Part shown: one piece after another, positions 1-7,977 of the stretch
How positions within the stretch are numbered: the first letter of the stretch is position 1
Layout of the letters: each line of letters starts with the position of its first letter
Assembly: GCA_028820325.1 (NCBI GenBank)
Contig: JAPPJO010000075.1
Location: forward strand, 1 to 64,000
DNA length: 64,000 nucleotides
From: Gammaproteobacteria bacterium
GTDB lineage: Bacteria; Gemmatimonadota; Gemmatimonadetes; Longimicrobiales; Gaopeijiaceae
Direction: 5' to 3'
Made by a program: the position numbers and the translations under genes
The notes under the pieces: generated by a model
The model's database searches: none
What the model saw: the letters and a program-made list of their open reading frames with translations, nothing else
What the model was told of the DNA's origin: nothing

Positions 1-361
1 GTGGAGGATCGCGGCACCGAAACGGGTGGAGGCGTCGCTCTCGACGGCTGAACGGGCTGACGGCGGCCCGCGCGCACGACCTGACGGGGCGACCCTGTTC
101 CGGCGCTCCGCACCCCGTTTCGGCCAAGCGCCGAACCGGGACATTCCGTGCCCATGGAACATGGCGCGGGGGTGCCATCGGGGTTCCGGGGATACCCCGG
201 CCAGAGAGTTTTCGTGAAACGAAAACCGCAGAAACCAGCGCCCCCGTGGCGCGCTCGCGCCAAGACCGGACGGGGCATCAACTCTGGACGACGCAACCGC
301 CCTGCGCGATACTTCCTTCGCGCAGATCGTGCGGTCCATCGAATCGAGGAGGAATCGAACG
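1..361. other. Non-coding stretch upstream of the integrase
   Basis: I see no convincing gene here. The reading frames that stay open give arginine/proline-rich translations with no recognisable domain, as expected from high-GC sequence. The stretch holds two compact palindromes (186-200 and 208-226, listed separately) and ends in the ribosome binding site of the integrase. It may contain the left end or attachment site of the island, but I could not identify a matching repeat elsewhere in the window. Confidence 0.5.
186..226. repeat. Two adjacent palindromes upstream of the integrase
   Basis: Positions 186-200 are CCGGGG-ATA-CCCCGG, a perfect 6-bp hairpin with a 3-base loop. Positions 208-214 and 220-226 are GTTTTCG and CGAAAAC, a perfect 7-bp inverted repeat around TGAAA. 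They lie 136-176 bases before the integrase start. Such sites could bind a regulator or the recombinase itself, but this is only inferred from symmetry and position. Confidence 0.35.
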
Positions 362-1519
362 ATGGCACGCACGAAACGAAGTCGGCGCTCGTACGGCGCC
401 GGCGAATGGGGCCGGAACCGGGTCCGGATCTTCCCGGACCCGAAGACCGGCAACTTCCAGATTGAGTGGCGCGAGAACGGTCGCAGGCGGAGCCGGTCGC
501 TCGGGCACCGCGACTGGCGGCGCGCGAAGCGGCAGGCGGACGAATTCGCCGCCGGGTTCATTGGGCCGGAGATCGTGGGCAAGGCGAAAGCCGAGCCCGA
601 GCCGCTCACGCTGGGGACGCTCTTTGACATCTACGGCGAAGAGGTGACGCCCTCCAAGGCCCAGCATACACGGGCGCGCGACAGAACCGCGACGGGGATG
701 TTCCTCCGGTTCTTCGGCAGGGACCGTGACCCGGCGACACTCTCGCAACGGGACTGGGACCGGTTCATCGCGGCGCGGCGGGCTGGCAGGGTCGGCATCT
801 CGGGCAGGCCCGTGTCCAACCGGACCATCGAGTGGGACCTGACGTTCCTGGTGGCGGTTCTCAACTGGGCCACGAGGTCGAAAGACGAGAGGGGCCGCCC
901 GCTGCTCGACCGGAATCCGCTGAAGGGTCTCAAGAAGCCCAAGGAGAAGAACCCCACCCGGGTCGTCCTCACCGAGGAGGAGTATCAGGCCCTGTTGAAG
1001 GTGTCTAGGCAGGTGGACTGGCGGTTCCATGTGGCGCTCGTGCTCGCACACGAAACGGGGCACCGCATCGGAGCCATCCGCAAACTCAGGTGGTCGGATG
1101 TCGACTTCGAGGGCCAAGCGGTTCGGTGGCGCGCGAAGCACGAGAAGACGGGATACGAGCACACCACGCCGGTGACGGATAAGGCGTTGGCCGCTTTGGA
1201 GGAGGCGCGCACGATGAGCACCGGGACGGATGACGGGCCGGTGTTTCCCGCGCTGCCGGATGTCTCGCGGTGCGTGGGCCGGTCGCCGGTGGGCTTCTGG
1301 TGGACGAAGGCCCAGGAACTCGCGGCGCTGGAACCGAAGCGCGGTCGCGGCTGGCACTCGCTCAGGCGGAAGTTCGCCTCCGACCTCATGAACGTACCGC
1401 TCAAGGTGCTCTGCGACCTCGGCGGCTGGAAGAACGCCAAGACCGTTCTCCAGTGCTACCAGCGAGCGGAAGAGGGACAGCTCAGGCAGGCGCTCGCGAA
1501 CCGGAGAGTTCGGGACTGA
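362..1519 (+). CDS. Tyrosine recombinase / phage-type integrase
   Basis: A site-specific DNA recombinase of the tyrosine (phage integrase) family, about 385 residues, the usual size. The N-terminal part (about residues 1-70) is very basic and resembles an arm-binding domain; a core-binding helical domain follows (about 80-190) and the catalytic domain fills the rest. Catalytic residues are visible: Arg235 in ETGHRIGAI, the H-x-x-R pair His332/Arg335 in HSLRR, the GGW motif, and the nucleophile Tyr366 in VLQCY. I chose the ATG at 362 because AGGAGG-like sequence (about 346-352) sits at good spacing; a GTG at 329 in the same frame is the alternative. It likely mobilises the accessory island that runs to about 11 kb. 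Confidence 0.93.
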   Translation: MARTKRSRRSYGAGEWGRNRVRIFPDPKTGNFQIEWRENGRRRSRSLGHRDWRRAKRQADEFAAGFIGPEIVGKAKAEPEPLTLGTLFDIYGEEVTPSKAQHTRARDRTATGMFLRFFGRDRDPATLSQRDWDRFIAARRAGRVGISGRPVSNRTIEWDLTFLVAVLNWATRSKDERGRPLLDRNPLKGLKKPKEKNPTRVVLTEEEYQALLKVSRQVDWRFHVALVLAHETGHRIGAIRKLRWSDVDFEGQAVRWRAKHEKTGYEHTTPVTDKALAALEEARTMSTGTDDGPVFPALPDVSRCVGRSPVGFWWTKAQELAALEPKRGRGWHSLRRKFASDLMNVPLKVLCDLGGWKNAKTVLQCYQRAEEGQLRQALANRRVRD

Positions 1520-2004
1520 TCCAATTCGGCGGGAACCGATTGGCGAGAATCCACCCCACCAATATCGTAAGTCCATTGATCGCAACAGATACAACTTGGC
1601 TTACGCATGCTCGCCCAGCGTGCTTCCACGATGTCCGGGTGTATACGTACTCACCCGGCAAAACTCGGCAGGAGGAAACAAGGTGAGCCGAAAACACCCC
1701 CGGATTTCCGCCGTGGGGAGCATCCTCATGGCGACCAAGCTCCCCGCCCGCTACTGCGGTCCGGCCGCCTCGGGTCTTCTCTGCGGGACAGCGCTCGGAC
1801 CCTAACCGAGTAGATTCGCTCCGAAAACGATCGGCGCTATATTGGTTGGAGACGTCTCACGCCGAGAGGGAGTTCGAGCATCCTGCCCGAGCGCATCGGC
1901 GAGGAAGCCGAAGGCGCGAGTTCTGCATCGGCTGCCTGCCGGTGGTCGGAGGGAACGGGTGCGGGGGCGACCGCAGCTTTGGACATGAGGAGGGACGACA
2001 GAAT
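1520..2004. other. Mostly non-coding gap between integrase and methyltransferase
   Basis: No gene of recognisable family. It contains a hairpin (CCGGGTG at 1635-1641 pairing with CACCCGG at 1652-1658) just before a strong ribosome binding site and a 40-codon reading frame (listed separately at 1683). The end of the gap carries the ribosome binding site of the methyltransferase. Confidence 0.5.
1683..1805 (+). CDS. Possible 40-residue small protein or leader peptide
   Basis: A GTG codon at 1683 is preceded at 7 bases by AGGAGG (1670-1675), one of the best ribosome binding sites in this part of the window. The frame runs 40 codons to TAA. The product is basic at the start (MSRKHPRIS) and then mildly hydrophobic with two cysteines; I recognise no family. 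A 7-bp hairpin at 1635-1658 lies directly upstream. It could be a genuine small protein, a leader peptide for the downstream methyltransferase gene, or a chance match. Confidence 0.3.
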   Translation: MSRKHPRISAVGSILMATKLPARYCGPAASGLLCGTALGP

Positions 2005-3600
2005 ATGACACGGGGGCCTGAGAAACGAACCCTCTATTACGGAGACTGCCTTGACTGGATGGGCCGGTGGGAGGCGGACACCGTTGACCTGATCTACTTG
2101 GACCCGCCGTTCAACTCGAACGCCAGCTACAACGTCCTGTACGCAGACCACGGCGCGGGCAAAGCTCAGTACCGGGCTTTCGACGACACTTGGGCATGGA
2201 ACGAGGCTGCCCAGGCACGATTGGAAACCTACGAGAGCGCCGTCGCGCGCTCAGCCCACAAGGCGGTCGTGGGCCTAGCTGCTATGCTGGGGCATTCGGG
2301 GATGTTGGCCTACCTCACCTACATGGCCGAGCGCCTTGAGCAATGCCACCGCCTCTTGAAGCCAACCGGGTCCATCTACCTGCATTGCGACCCGACGGCC
2401 AGTCACGGGTTGAAGCTCTTGATGGACGCGATCTTCGGGTCCGCGAACTTCCGGTCGGAGATCATCTGGAAGCGTACGAGTGCCCATGGCGACACCAAGC
2501 AGGGTCGCAAGCAACACGGCAGAATCCATGACGTGCTGTTGTTCTACACGAAGACCGACGATTGGGCTTGGAATCCCGTCTACACGGACTACGATCCGAG
2601 CTACGTGAAGTCGTTTTATCGCCACGTCGAAGAGGGCACGGGCAGGAGGTACAGGCTTGACAACTTGACCGGACCTGGTGGGGCGGCGAAGGGGAACCCC
2701 GAGTACGAGGTAATGGGCGTCCGTCGCTATTGGCGTTACTCGAAGGAGAGGATGCGGAGCCTGATTCGGGAGGGTAGGGTTGTCCAGACGAAGCCGGGGA
2801 ACGTACCGCAATACAAGCGGTATTTGGACGAGATGCCGGGCGTACCGCTTCAAGACATCTGGACCGACATTCCGCCGGTGAGCCCGCAAGCCAAGGAGCG
2901 CCTTGGCTACCCGACGCAAAAGCCCGTGAAGCTGTTGGAACGCATCATTCGGGCCTCCAGCAATGAGGACGACTTTGTCCTCGACCCGTTCTGCGGATGC
3001 GGGACAACCGTAGACGCCGCGAACCGGCTCCGGCGGAGGTGGTCCGGGATCGACATCTCCTCCTTCGCCGTAGATCTGATCAGGAAGCGGCGTATGGCAG
3101 ACCAGGACATCGTCGTCAAGGGCATACCCTACAGCCTGCGCGCCGCTCGGAAGCTGGCCGCCGCCAACCCGTTCAGCTTCGAGTCTTGGGCCGTCATGCG
3201 GCTACCGGGGTTCACGCCCAACACGGCTCAGGTCGCTGATCGTGGCGTGGACGGCCGCGCGTCGCTCGCCACACCGCCCTCAGACGGCGGATCGCGTCTG
3301 GCGCTGGCTCAAGTCAAGGGGGGCAAGTTCAGCCTGAGCCAACTTCGCGATTTCATCCACGTCATCGGTCGCGAGCAGGCGGCCTTCGGCATCTATGTCA
3401 CGTTGGATCCCGTGAAAAGCCGGAACGCCATAGCGGAAGCCGCCAGCGCGGGAATGGTGGCTGTTGGTGCCGAACGTTATCCCCGCTGCCAACTCTGGTC
3501 GTTGGCCCAGCACTTCGAGGGACACGGCCCTCGCCTGCCGACGATGAACGACCCCTACACAGGCAAGCCGATGTGGCAACCGGACCTATGGCCTTCGTGA
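2005..3600 (+). CDS. DNA methyltransferase fused to a nuclease-like domain
   Basis: A 531-residue protein. The first ~350 residues are an N6-adenine/N4-cytosine DNA methyltransferase of the N6_N4_Mtase type with beta-class motif order: catalytic DPPF at residues 33-36 comes before the AdoMet-binding motif DPFCGCGTT at 327-335. The last ~130 residues look like an Mrr/PD-(D/E)xK nuclease fold: D412 and the GVDG stretch are followed by Q436-V437-K438 (AQVKGGK), matching a D...(E/Q)xK site. This suggests modification and cleavage in one chain, or a nuclease domain used for DNA binding. The start at 2005 follows GAGGAGG at about 1987-1993; a longer in-frame start at 1846 has no such site. It lies in the integrase-bearing island. 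Confidence 0.85.
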   Translation: MTRGPEKRTLYYGDCLDWMGRWEADTVDLIYLDPPFNSNASYNVLYADHGAGKAQYRAFDDTWAWNEAAQARLETYESAVARSAHKAVVGLAAMLGHSGMLAYLTYMAERLEQCHRLLKPTGSIYLHCDPTASHGLKLLMDAIFGSANFRSEIIWKRTSAHGDTKQGRKQHGRIHDVLLFYTKTDDWAWNPVYTDYDPSYVKSFYRHVEEGTGRRYRLDNLTGPGGAAKGNPEYEVMGVRRYWRYSKERMRSLIREGRVVQTKPGNVPQYKRYLDEMPGVPLQDIWTDIPPVSPQAKERLGYPTQKPVKLLERIIRASSNEDDFVLDPFCGCGTTVDAANRLRRRWSGIDISSFAVDLIRKRRMADQDIVVKGIPYSLRAARKLAAANPFSFESWAVMRLPGFTPNTAQVADRGVDGRASLATPPSDGGSRLALAQVKGGKFSLSQLRDFIHVIGREQAAFGIYVTLDPVKSRNAIAEAASAGMVAVGAERYPRCQLWSLAQHFEGHGPRLPTMNDPYTGKPMWQPDLWPS

Positions 3601-3808
3601 TCACCGAGGTAGCGCGGGATGCAACCTTCGAAGCCATCGCTGTGGCTGTTTGCCATCAGAGGCGGATGGCGCCGGCGGTCCGGGGCGAAGGGTGCCGGCC
3701 ACTGTGGTCTCGGTGGAACTCGGTGGGCTTCGGGGGCTCGGGAAGCCACTTGGAATCCGATCCCCTCAAATGGCCTGTGTTCGGTTGGCTCCGAACCAAA
3801 GGAGAGCC

Positions 3809-4087
3809 ATGTACTCTCATCGCATGACCATCGCTCGCGCTAGGCTTGATGAACCCATCCTCGAAGACCTCCATTGCGACTGCCAAGACAGGCCGGACGG
3901 GACGGCCAAGGTATTCGTAAGGCCAGAGGAGTGGCCCAGGGTGTTGGAGGCCAGATCCGGTGACCTCGCCTCGATCACCAACGAGTACAGGAGTCGAACT
4001 GGTCGAATCGTGAGTATGCGTGATCTTGATCAGAGTATCGTGGTGGCGTGGGGTGTGTCGAAGCCCCGCCCCACCGTGGGCTTTTGA
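3809..4087 (+). CDS. Small hypothetical protein
   Basis: A 92-residue reading frame starting at ATG 3809 right after AAAGGAGA (about 3798-3805). The product begins MYSHRMTIARARLDEP and has a mixed, soluble composition with a Cys-x-Cys pair (HCDCQ) but no family that I recognise. It lies 208 bases after the methyltransferase-nuclease gene and just before a copy of the island's repeated element. The balanced composition and good ribosome binding site argue for a real gene; small size argues for caution. Confidence 0.45.
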   Translation: MYSHRMTIARARLDEPILEDLHCDCQDRPDGTAKVFVRPEEWPRVLEARSGDLASITNEYRSRTGRIVSMRDLDQSIVVAWGVSKPRPTVGF

Positions 4088-4209
4088 CCGAATCTGTCAG
4101 CCTCCACTCGTGATTGAAGAAGCGCGGCGGGCGGTCGCACAGGATGCGTTTTCGGAGCGCGTTGAGTGACCTGTCGCCGATCTTTCGGGCCGCGCGGACG
4201 CGGTTGCTC

Positions 4210-4330
4210 TTCCCGCCAAAGTGGGTCGGTTTTCCCGCCGTCTGAGTGCGGCGAAAGATGAGTGCGAGCAAAGGCAGGAGTGGCAGATCGTGCAGTCCCA
4301 GTTAGACTTACGTGATCTCCTGCCGGGATG
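4210..4330 (+). repeat. Dispersed ~120-bp element with hairpin end, copy 1
   Basis: First of two direct copies; the second is at 10597-10718. It starts near TTCCCGCC (4210-4217) and contains a second TTTTCCCGCC. Exactly 63 bases after its first base begins a 52-nt unit (4273-4324) bounded by the inverted repeat GGCAGGAG/CTCCTGCC, then a shared CCGGGAT. The core GCAGATCGTGCAG is identical in both copies and spacing is the same. The arm differs between copies at one base pair (G-C here, A-T in copy 2), a compensatory change. A truncated methyltransferase gene begins about 13 bases beyond its right end. Confidence 0.75.
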
Positions 4331-4341
4331 TTGGCCGTTAG

Positions 4342-5928
4342 CCGTCCGCCTACGCGGCTGAATTGGCGCGGGTGTCGGTATGGATCGGCGAGATCCAGTG
4401 GATGCGGATGAACGGGTTTCCGAGCTCGCGCGAACCGATCCTCGACCCTTTGGAGACGATCGAGTGCCGCGACGCGATACTGACGCCGGACGGCGGGGAA
4501 CCGGACTGGCCCGATACGGACGTCATCATCGGCAACCCGCCGTTCCTGGGCGGCAAGCTGCTCATCTCGAATCTCGGCGAGGAGTACATCTTGACCCTGT
4601 TCCGGGTGTACGAGGGGCGTGTGCCCCGCGAGGCCGATCTCGTCTGCTACTGGTTCGTAAAGGCCGGTGAACGCTTGAACGGCAAGGCCGCGAAGCGGGT
4701 GGGTCTGGTCGCGACGAACTCGATACGGGGCGGAGCGAACCGCAGAGCGCTCGAAAGAGCGACGGGCGGCGGGGCGATCTTCGACGCGTGGAGCGACGAG
4801 CCATGGGTGATCGACGGCGCGGCCGTCCGCGTCTCACTGGTGTGTTTCTCGGCGGCGGACGGAGAACTTGCGCCGGATCGCCGCCTCGACGACGAGGCGG
4901 TGGACGAGATCTACACGGATCTGACCGCCCGCCGGGGCGAATCGGGCCTCGACCTGACCAAGGCGAGGCGGCTGGCCCGGAATGTGGGCGTGGCCTTCAT
5001 GGGAGACACCAAGGGCGGCCCGTTCGACGTTCCCGGCGACCTGGCCCGCGAGTGGCTGCGGCAGCCCGCCAACCCCAACGGTCGCCCGAACTCCGATGTG
5101 CTCAAGCCGTGGATGAACGGCATGGCCATCACCCGGCGCTCCGCCGACAAGTGGATCGTCGATTTCGGGTGGACGATGGAGGAGGGCGAAGCCGCCCTCT
5201 ACGAATCCCCGTTCCAGTACGCCAAGGAACACGTCCACCCCATGCGACAGCGGAATCGCCGCGAGTCCTACCGCCTCAACTGGTGGCGGCATGTCGAGCC
5301 AAGACAGGGCATGTGGAAAGCCCTCGGCGGACTGCCCCGGTACATCGCGACGCCGCGGGTGTCCAAGCACCGCCTCTTCGTATGGTTTGACATTCGAGTC
5401 TGCCCCGACAGCGCCCTGATCGCCATCGCGCGCGAGGACGACACCACGTTCGGGATCCTGCACAGCCGGTTCCACGAGGTCTGGTCGCTCCGCTTGGGCA
5501 GTTGGCTGGGCAAGGGGAATGACCCGCGCTACACGCCGACCACGACCTTCGAGACCTTCCCGTTCCCGGACGGTCTCACCCCGGATATACCCGCGAGCGA
5601 TCACGCGAGCGATCCGCGCGCCCGAGCCATCGCTTCGGCGGCGCGGCGCCTCGTCGAACTCCGGGACCGCTGGCTCAACCCGCCCGAGTGGGTGGAGTGG
5701 ATGGAGGGGCCCGTCGTCGGCTATCCCCTGCGTCCGGTGCCCCGTGACAAGCAGGCGGCGAGCGCGCTCAAGAAACGGACCCTGACCAATCTGTACAACG
5801 TCCGGCCGCAGTGGCTCGTGGATGCCCACGCCCAACTCGACGCCGCCGTGGCCGCCGCCTACGGCTGGCCCGGCGACATCGCGGACGACGCGGCTCTGCG
5901 CGAACTGCTCGCGCGAAACCGGCGCTGA
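4342..5928 (+). pseudogene. 5'-truncated type IIG-like (MmeI/YeeA-type) DNA methyltransferase
   Basis: The readable protein carries methyltransferase motif IV (IIGNPPFLGGK) and a long C-terminal part typical of the MmeI/YeeA class, including likely target-recognition region and a final segment ending in RNRR. Coding similarity starts abruptly: YAAELARVSVWIGEIQW is readable from 4351, but a TAG at 4339-4341 closes the frame just upstream. The AdoMet motif I and any N-terminal nuclease, expected about 400 residues further upstream in full-length relatives, are absent. No ribosome binding site precedes the possible TTG (4363) or ATG (4402) starts. The break lies directly beside copy 1 of the repeated element, so insertion or deletion at that element probably removed the 5' half. 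Confidence 0.8.
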
Positions 5929-6476
5929 TCCCGCCATCGGGAGTCAGCCGCCGAAGACGGGTCCACGGCGGTGGACCACGGACCGGATGGCGCACGGCTT
6001 TGACGTGTGCCGTCCGCCCGCGAACCGAGCCCCAAGCTCGGAACAGAATGGGGGTTCGAAGGGGGAGCGGACCCCCCCTCGGCAGCCTCCGTGTCATACA
6101 CGGGGTAGGCTGGCTTGTCTCCCTTAGCCCCCGTCAAGCCAGCCGTGGGACGCCTCCGAAACACCGGGCCGTCGCATCCAAGCTCCACGGCCTCTTGGCC
6201 GCCAGCCTCGCGGACCGCGAGGGCGACTGGAGGGCTTTCTGCCGCGTACCGGTTTCGACCCTACCCGTCCCCTTCGGGGACCGGCGATCGTCGTTTTCAC
6301 ACTGCGGTGCGGCGTAGAGGCTTGCGCCCAGGGTCGAACGGGCGATCCACCGCACACACTACGGCGTCCGTCCCAACCGGATTCCGGCGGTCCAAGCCGC
6401 CGAGGGGGCCAGCCTTGGTGACCCGGACCATCGCCCACGAGGCCTGTGCCGGTCAATCCTCGTCCGCCTGTCCCTC
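5929..6476. other. Gap after the truncated methyltransferase
   Basis: No convincing gene on either strand; open frames here are arginine/proline-rich. It contains a short hairpin GGGGG-AGCGGA-CCCCC at 6061-6076 and a larger 10-bp inverted repeat at 6108-6144 (listed separately). The rest shows nothing that I recognise. Confidence 0.5.
6108..6144. repeat. 10-bp perfect inverted repeat
   Basis: GGCTGGCTTG (6108-6117) pairs perfectly with CAAGCCAGCC (6135-6144) around a 17-base loop. It lies about 180 bases after the end of the truncated methyltransferase. There is no T-tract, so it is not a classic intrinsic terminator; it may be a remnant of a mobile-element end or a protein-binding site. Confidence 0.4.
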
Positions 6477-6749
6477 TTACCGACTGCGGCGGCGGTAGCG
6501 TCGAATCAGCCAGACGGGGAGCACAACCCAGACAAGGGCAAGCCCTCCGACGAAACCCACTGCGCCGTAAGGATTCAAGCCGCTCATCCACGAGCAGGCC
6601 ACACCACCCACGGCCACCACGACGACGGCGGCATTCCACGCTGCTTCCATCGTCCCACCATCGCGCATCCGGTCCCTGGCCAGCGCGAGGGCCCAGCCCC
6701 CGCACAACACCACCGCGACGGCGATTATTTCCCACACCTCAGGGTTCAC
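6477..6749 (-). CDS. Small hypothetical membrane protein
   Basis: A 90-residue frame starting at GTG 6749 on the minus strand. It has about three hydrophobic segments (residues ~7-24, ~38-54 and ~62-80) and a strongly basic C-terminus (RRYRRRSR), in keeping with the positive-inside rule. I do not recognise a family. The ribosome binding site is weak, so the start is uncertain. It stands alone between two gaps in the island. Confidence 0.45.
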   Translation of the reverse strand: MNPEVWEIIAVAVVLCGGWALALARDRMRDGGTMEAAWNAAVVVVAVGGVACSWMSGLNPYGAVGFVGGLALVWVVLPVWLIRRYRRRSR

Positions 6750-7213
6750 GGCATCCAGACTTCGCTGTGCGCCGCTTCCGGCCCACGTCTAGTTCTCCCC
6801 AACAGCCCCCAGAGCCAGTTCTGTGGGAGCGTGTTCATCGGCTTCGGTGGCTCGTCCGGAGCCGACTACGCTACTGCGAAACGAGCACCTCGCATTCCTA
6901 CGGAATTGTGGTCCTCTTGGCAAAGCGCCGGTCGCTTTGGCTCGTCCTTCCATCTTGTTGTCTGTTGCTGCCTTGGGCACCAGGCCTTTCGAGCATCGTA
7001 GCCGCCCGTCATTGGTAGGGTCAAGCTGATCGCTCGCTCGCAACGGCTGCGAGGAGCACTTCCAGATGCCGAACCTCGCCGTCGATCACATCGTCCCCGC
7101 GCGCCAAAGGCGTAGGTCTGCCGTTGGGCGCGCGCGAGCTTCCGCGGACCCCAGCCTCGGGTAGGTTGCGACTAAGTGTGTGCTTTTCGCAACGAATCAC
7201 GGAGAGGTACGCG
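6750..7213. other. Gap with no recognisable gene
   Basis: Short open frames exist on both strands but none has both a ribosome binding site and protein-like composition. The only clear signal is the ribosome binding site GGAGAGG at 7201-7207 that serves the next gene. Confidence 0.5.
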
Positions 7214-7477
7214 ATGCCCACTGCCCATGAAGCGCAGAGCCGAGACAATCCAAAGCCAGGCGTCGACCGTGTTGTCGTGGGGAGGGCGGGGGGAGACTGC
7301 ATGCTGCATCGCTTCCGAGAGCCCGATCCCACAATCCGCCCGGAGTATTTTCCATCCCGTAGAGAGGCGATCCGTCGAGGCAAGAGGCTTGCCGGGGAGG
7401 AAAGGGGCGTCCGTTTGTTCGTTCAGGAGGAATTCGACGACGGGCAACGCCGATGGGTGAGGGTCCACATCCGATGA
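7214..7477 (+). CDS. Small basic hypothetical protein
   Basis: An 87-residue product with a clear ribosome binding site (GGAGAGG 7201-7207, 6 bases from ATG). The C-terminal half (SRREAIRRGKRLAGEE, then FVQEEFDDGQ) has the look of a DUF2188-like small protein, in which a short helix follows strands, but the match is only by eye. Its stop codon overlaps the start of the next frame in ATGA (7474-7477), suggesting translational coupling. Confidence 0.5.
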   Translation: MPTAHEAQSRDNPKPGVDRVVVGRAGGDCMLHRFREPDPTIRPEYFPSRREAIRRGKRLAGEERGVRLFVQEEFDDGQRRWVRVHIR

Positions 7478-7740
7478 CGGCCAAGCGAAGCGCAAGCGCC
7501 CGGGTGTTGATGCTGGTCGTGCTACTCGCGGCTGGCGGCCCGCTCCCCCGACGCCGACACCGTGCTCCGCCCCAAGCCTCTCCGCTCGCGCGCCACTCCA
7601 ATAGGTCGGTCGATCTGCTACAAGCAACTACGCCGTCCGCACAAGCGGAGCTTTGCCGGACCCGAAGCTACAAGCCAACGATGCCGCCGCCCGCGTCGGG
7701 GGGCACCGCCCCGTCCGTGGCTCTTCCGGCCGCGAACTAA
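7474..7740 (+). CDS. Possible small exported or membrane-anchored protein
   Basis: An 88-residue frame whose ATG overlaps the stop of the preceding gene as ATGA. The N-terminus (MTAKRSASARVLMLVVLLA) resembles a signal peptide or single membrane anchor; the remainder is Pro/Ala/Ser-rich with no recognisable domain. The coupling supports expression, but the low-complexity tail makes this only a possible gene. After its end, up to 7977, there is a short protein-like fragment (about 7876-7975) with no start, which may be a decayed gene. Confidence 0.3.
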   Translation: MTAKRSASARVLMLVVLLAAGGPLPRRRHRAPPQASPLARHSNRSVDLLQATTPSAQAELCRTRSYKPTMPPPASGGTAPSVALPAAN

Positions 7741-7977
7741 ACCGAGCACGTCCCCAGACCGTGCCACCGAGGGCCGCCTCTTCACATGTGCGATCTGCGA
7801 GTTGGACTGCCGCGCCGGCGTCTCCACGCCCGGAACGGGGGACGACGGGTCCAGCGTGAGGTCAAATGGTAGGAAAGATCCCTGCGCGAGCTGGACACCA
7901 TCCAACGGATCGCGCACATCGTTGCCCGGATGGTCGGGAGAACCCCGTTGTACCGGACGCTGGTCGCGGAATAGGGA

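Noticed and set aside
3975..4271. A 98-codon minus-strand frame overlapping repeat copy 1
   Set aside because: The frame has no ribosome binding site and its start half is encoded by the repeated element; similarity to frames at copy 2 reflects the DNA repeat.
4301..4307. GTTAGAC in repeat copy 1 as an integron attC core site
   Set aside because: Copy 2 reads GTAAGAC at this place and no paired core site exists, so an attC is unlikely.
6789..7043. Overlapping small frames on both strands
   Set aside because: No ribosome binding site and no protein-like pattern; left as a gap.
7876..7975. A short protein-like fragment (LRELDTIQRIAHIV)
   Set aside because: A TAG directly upstream closes the frame and no start or ribosome binding site exists; at most a decayed gene end.
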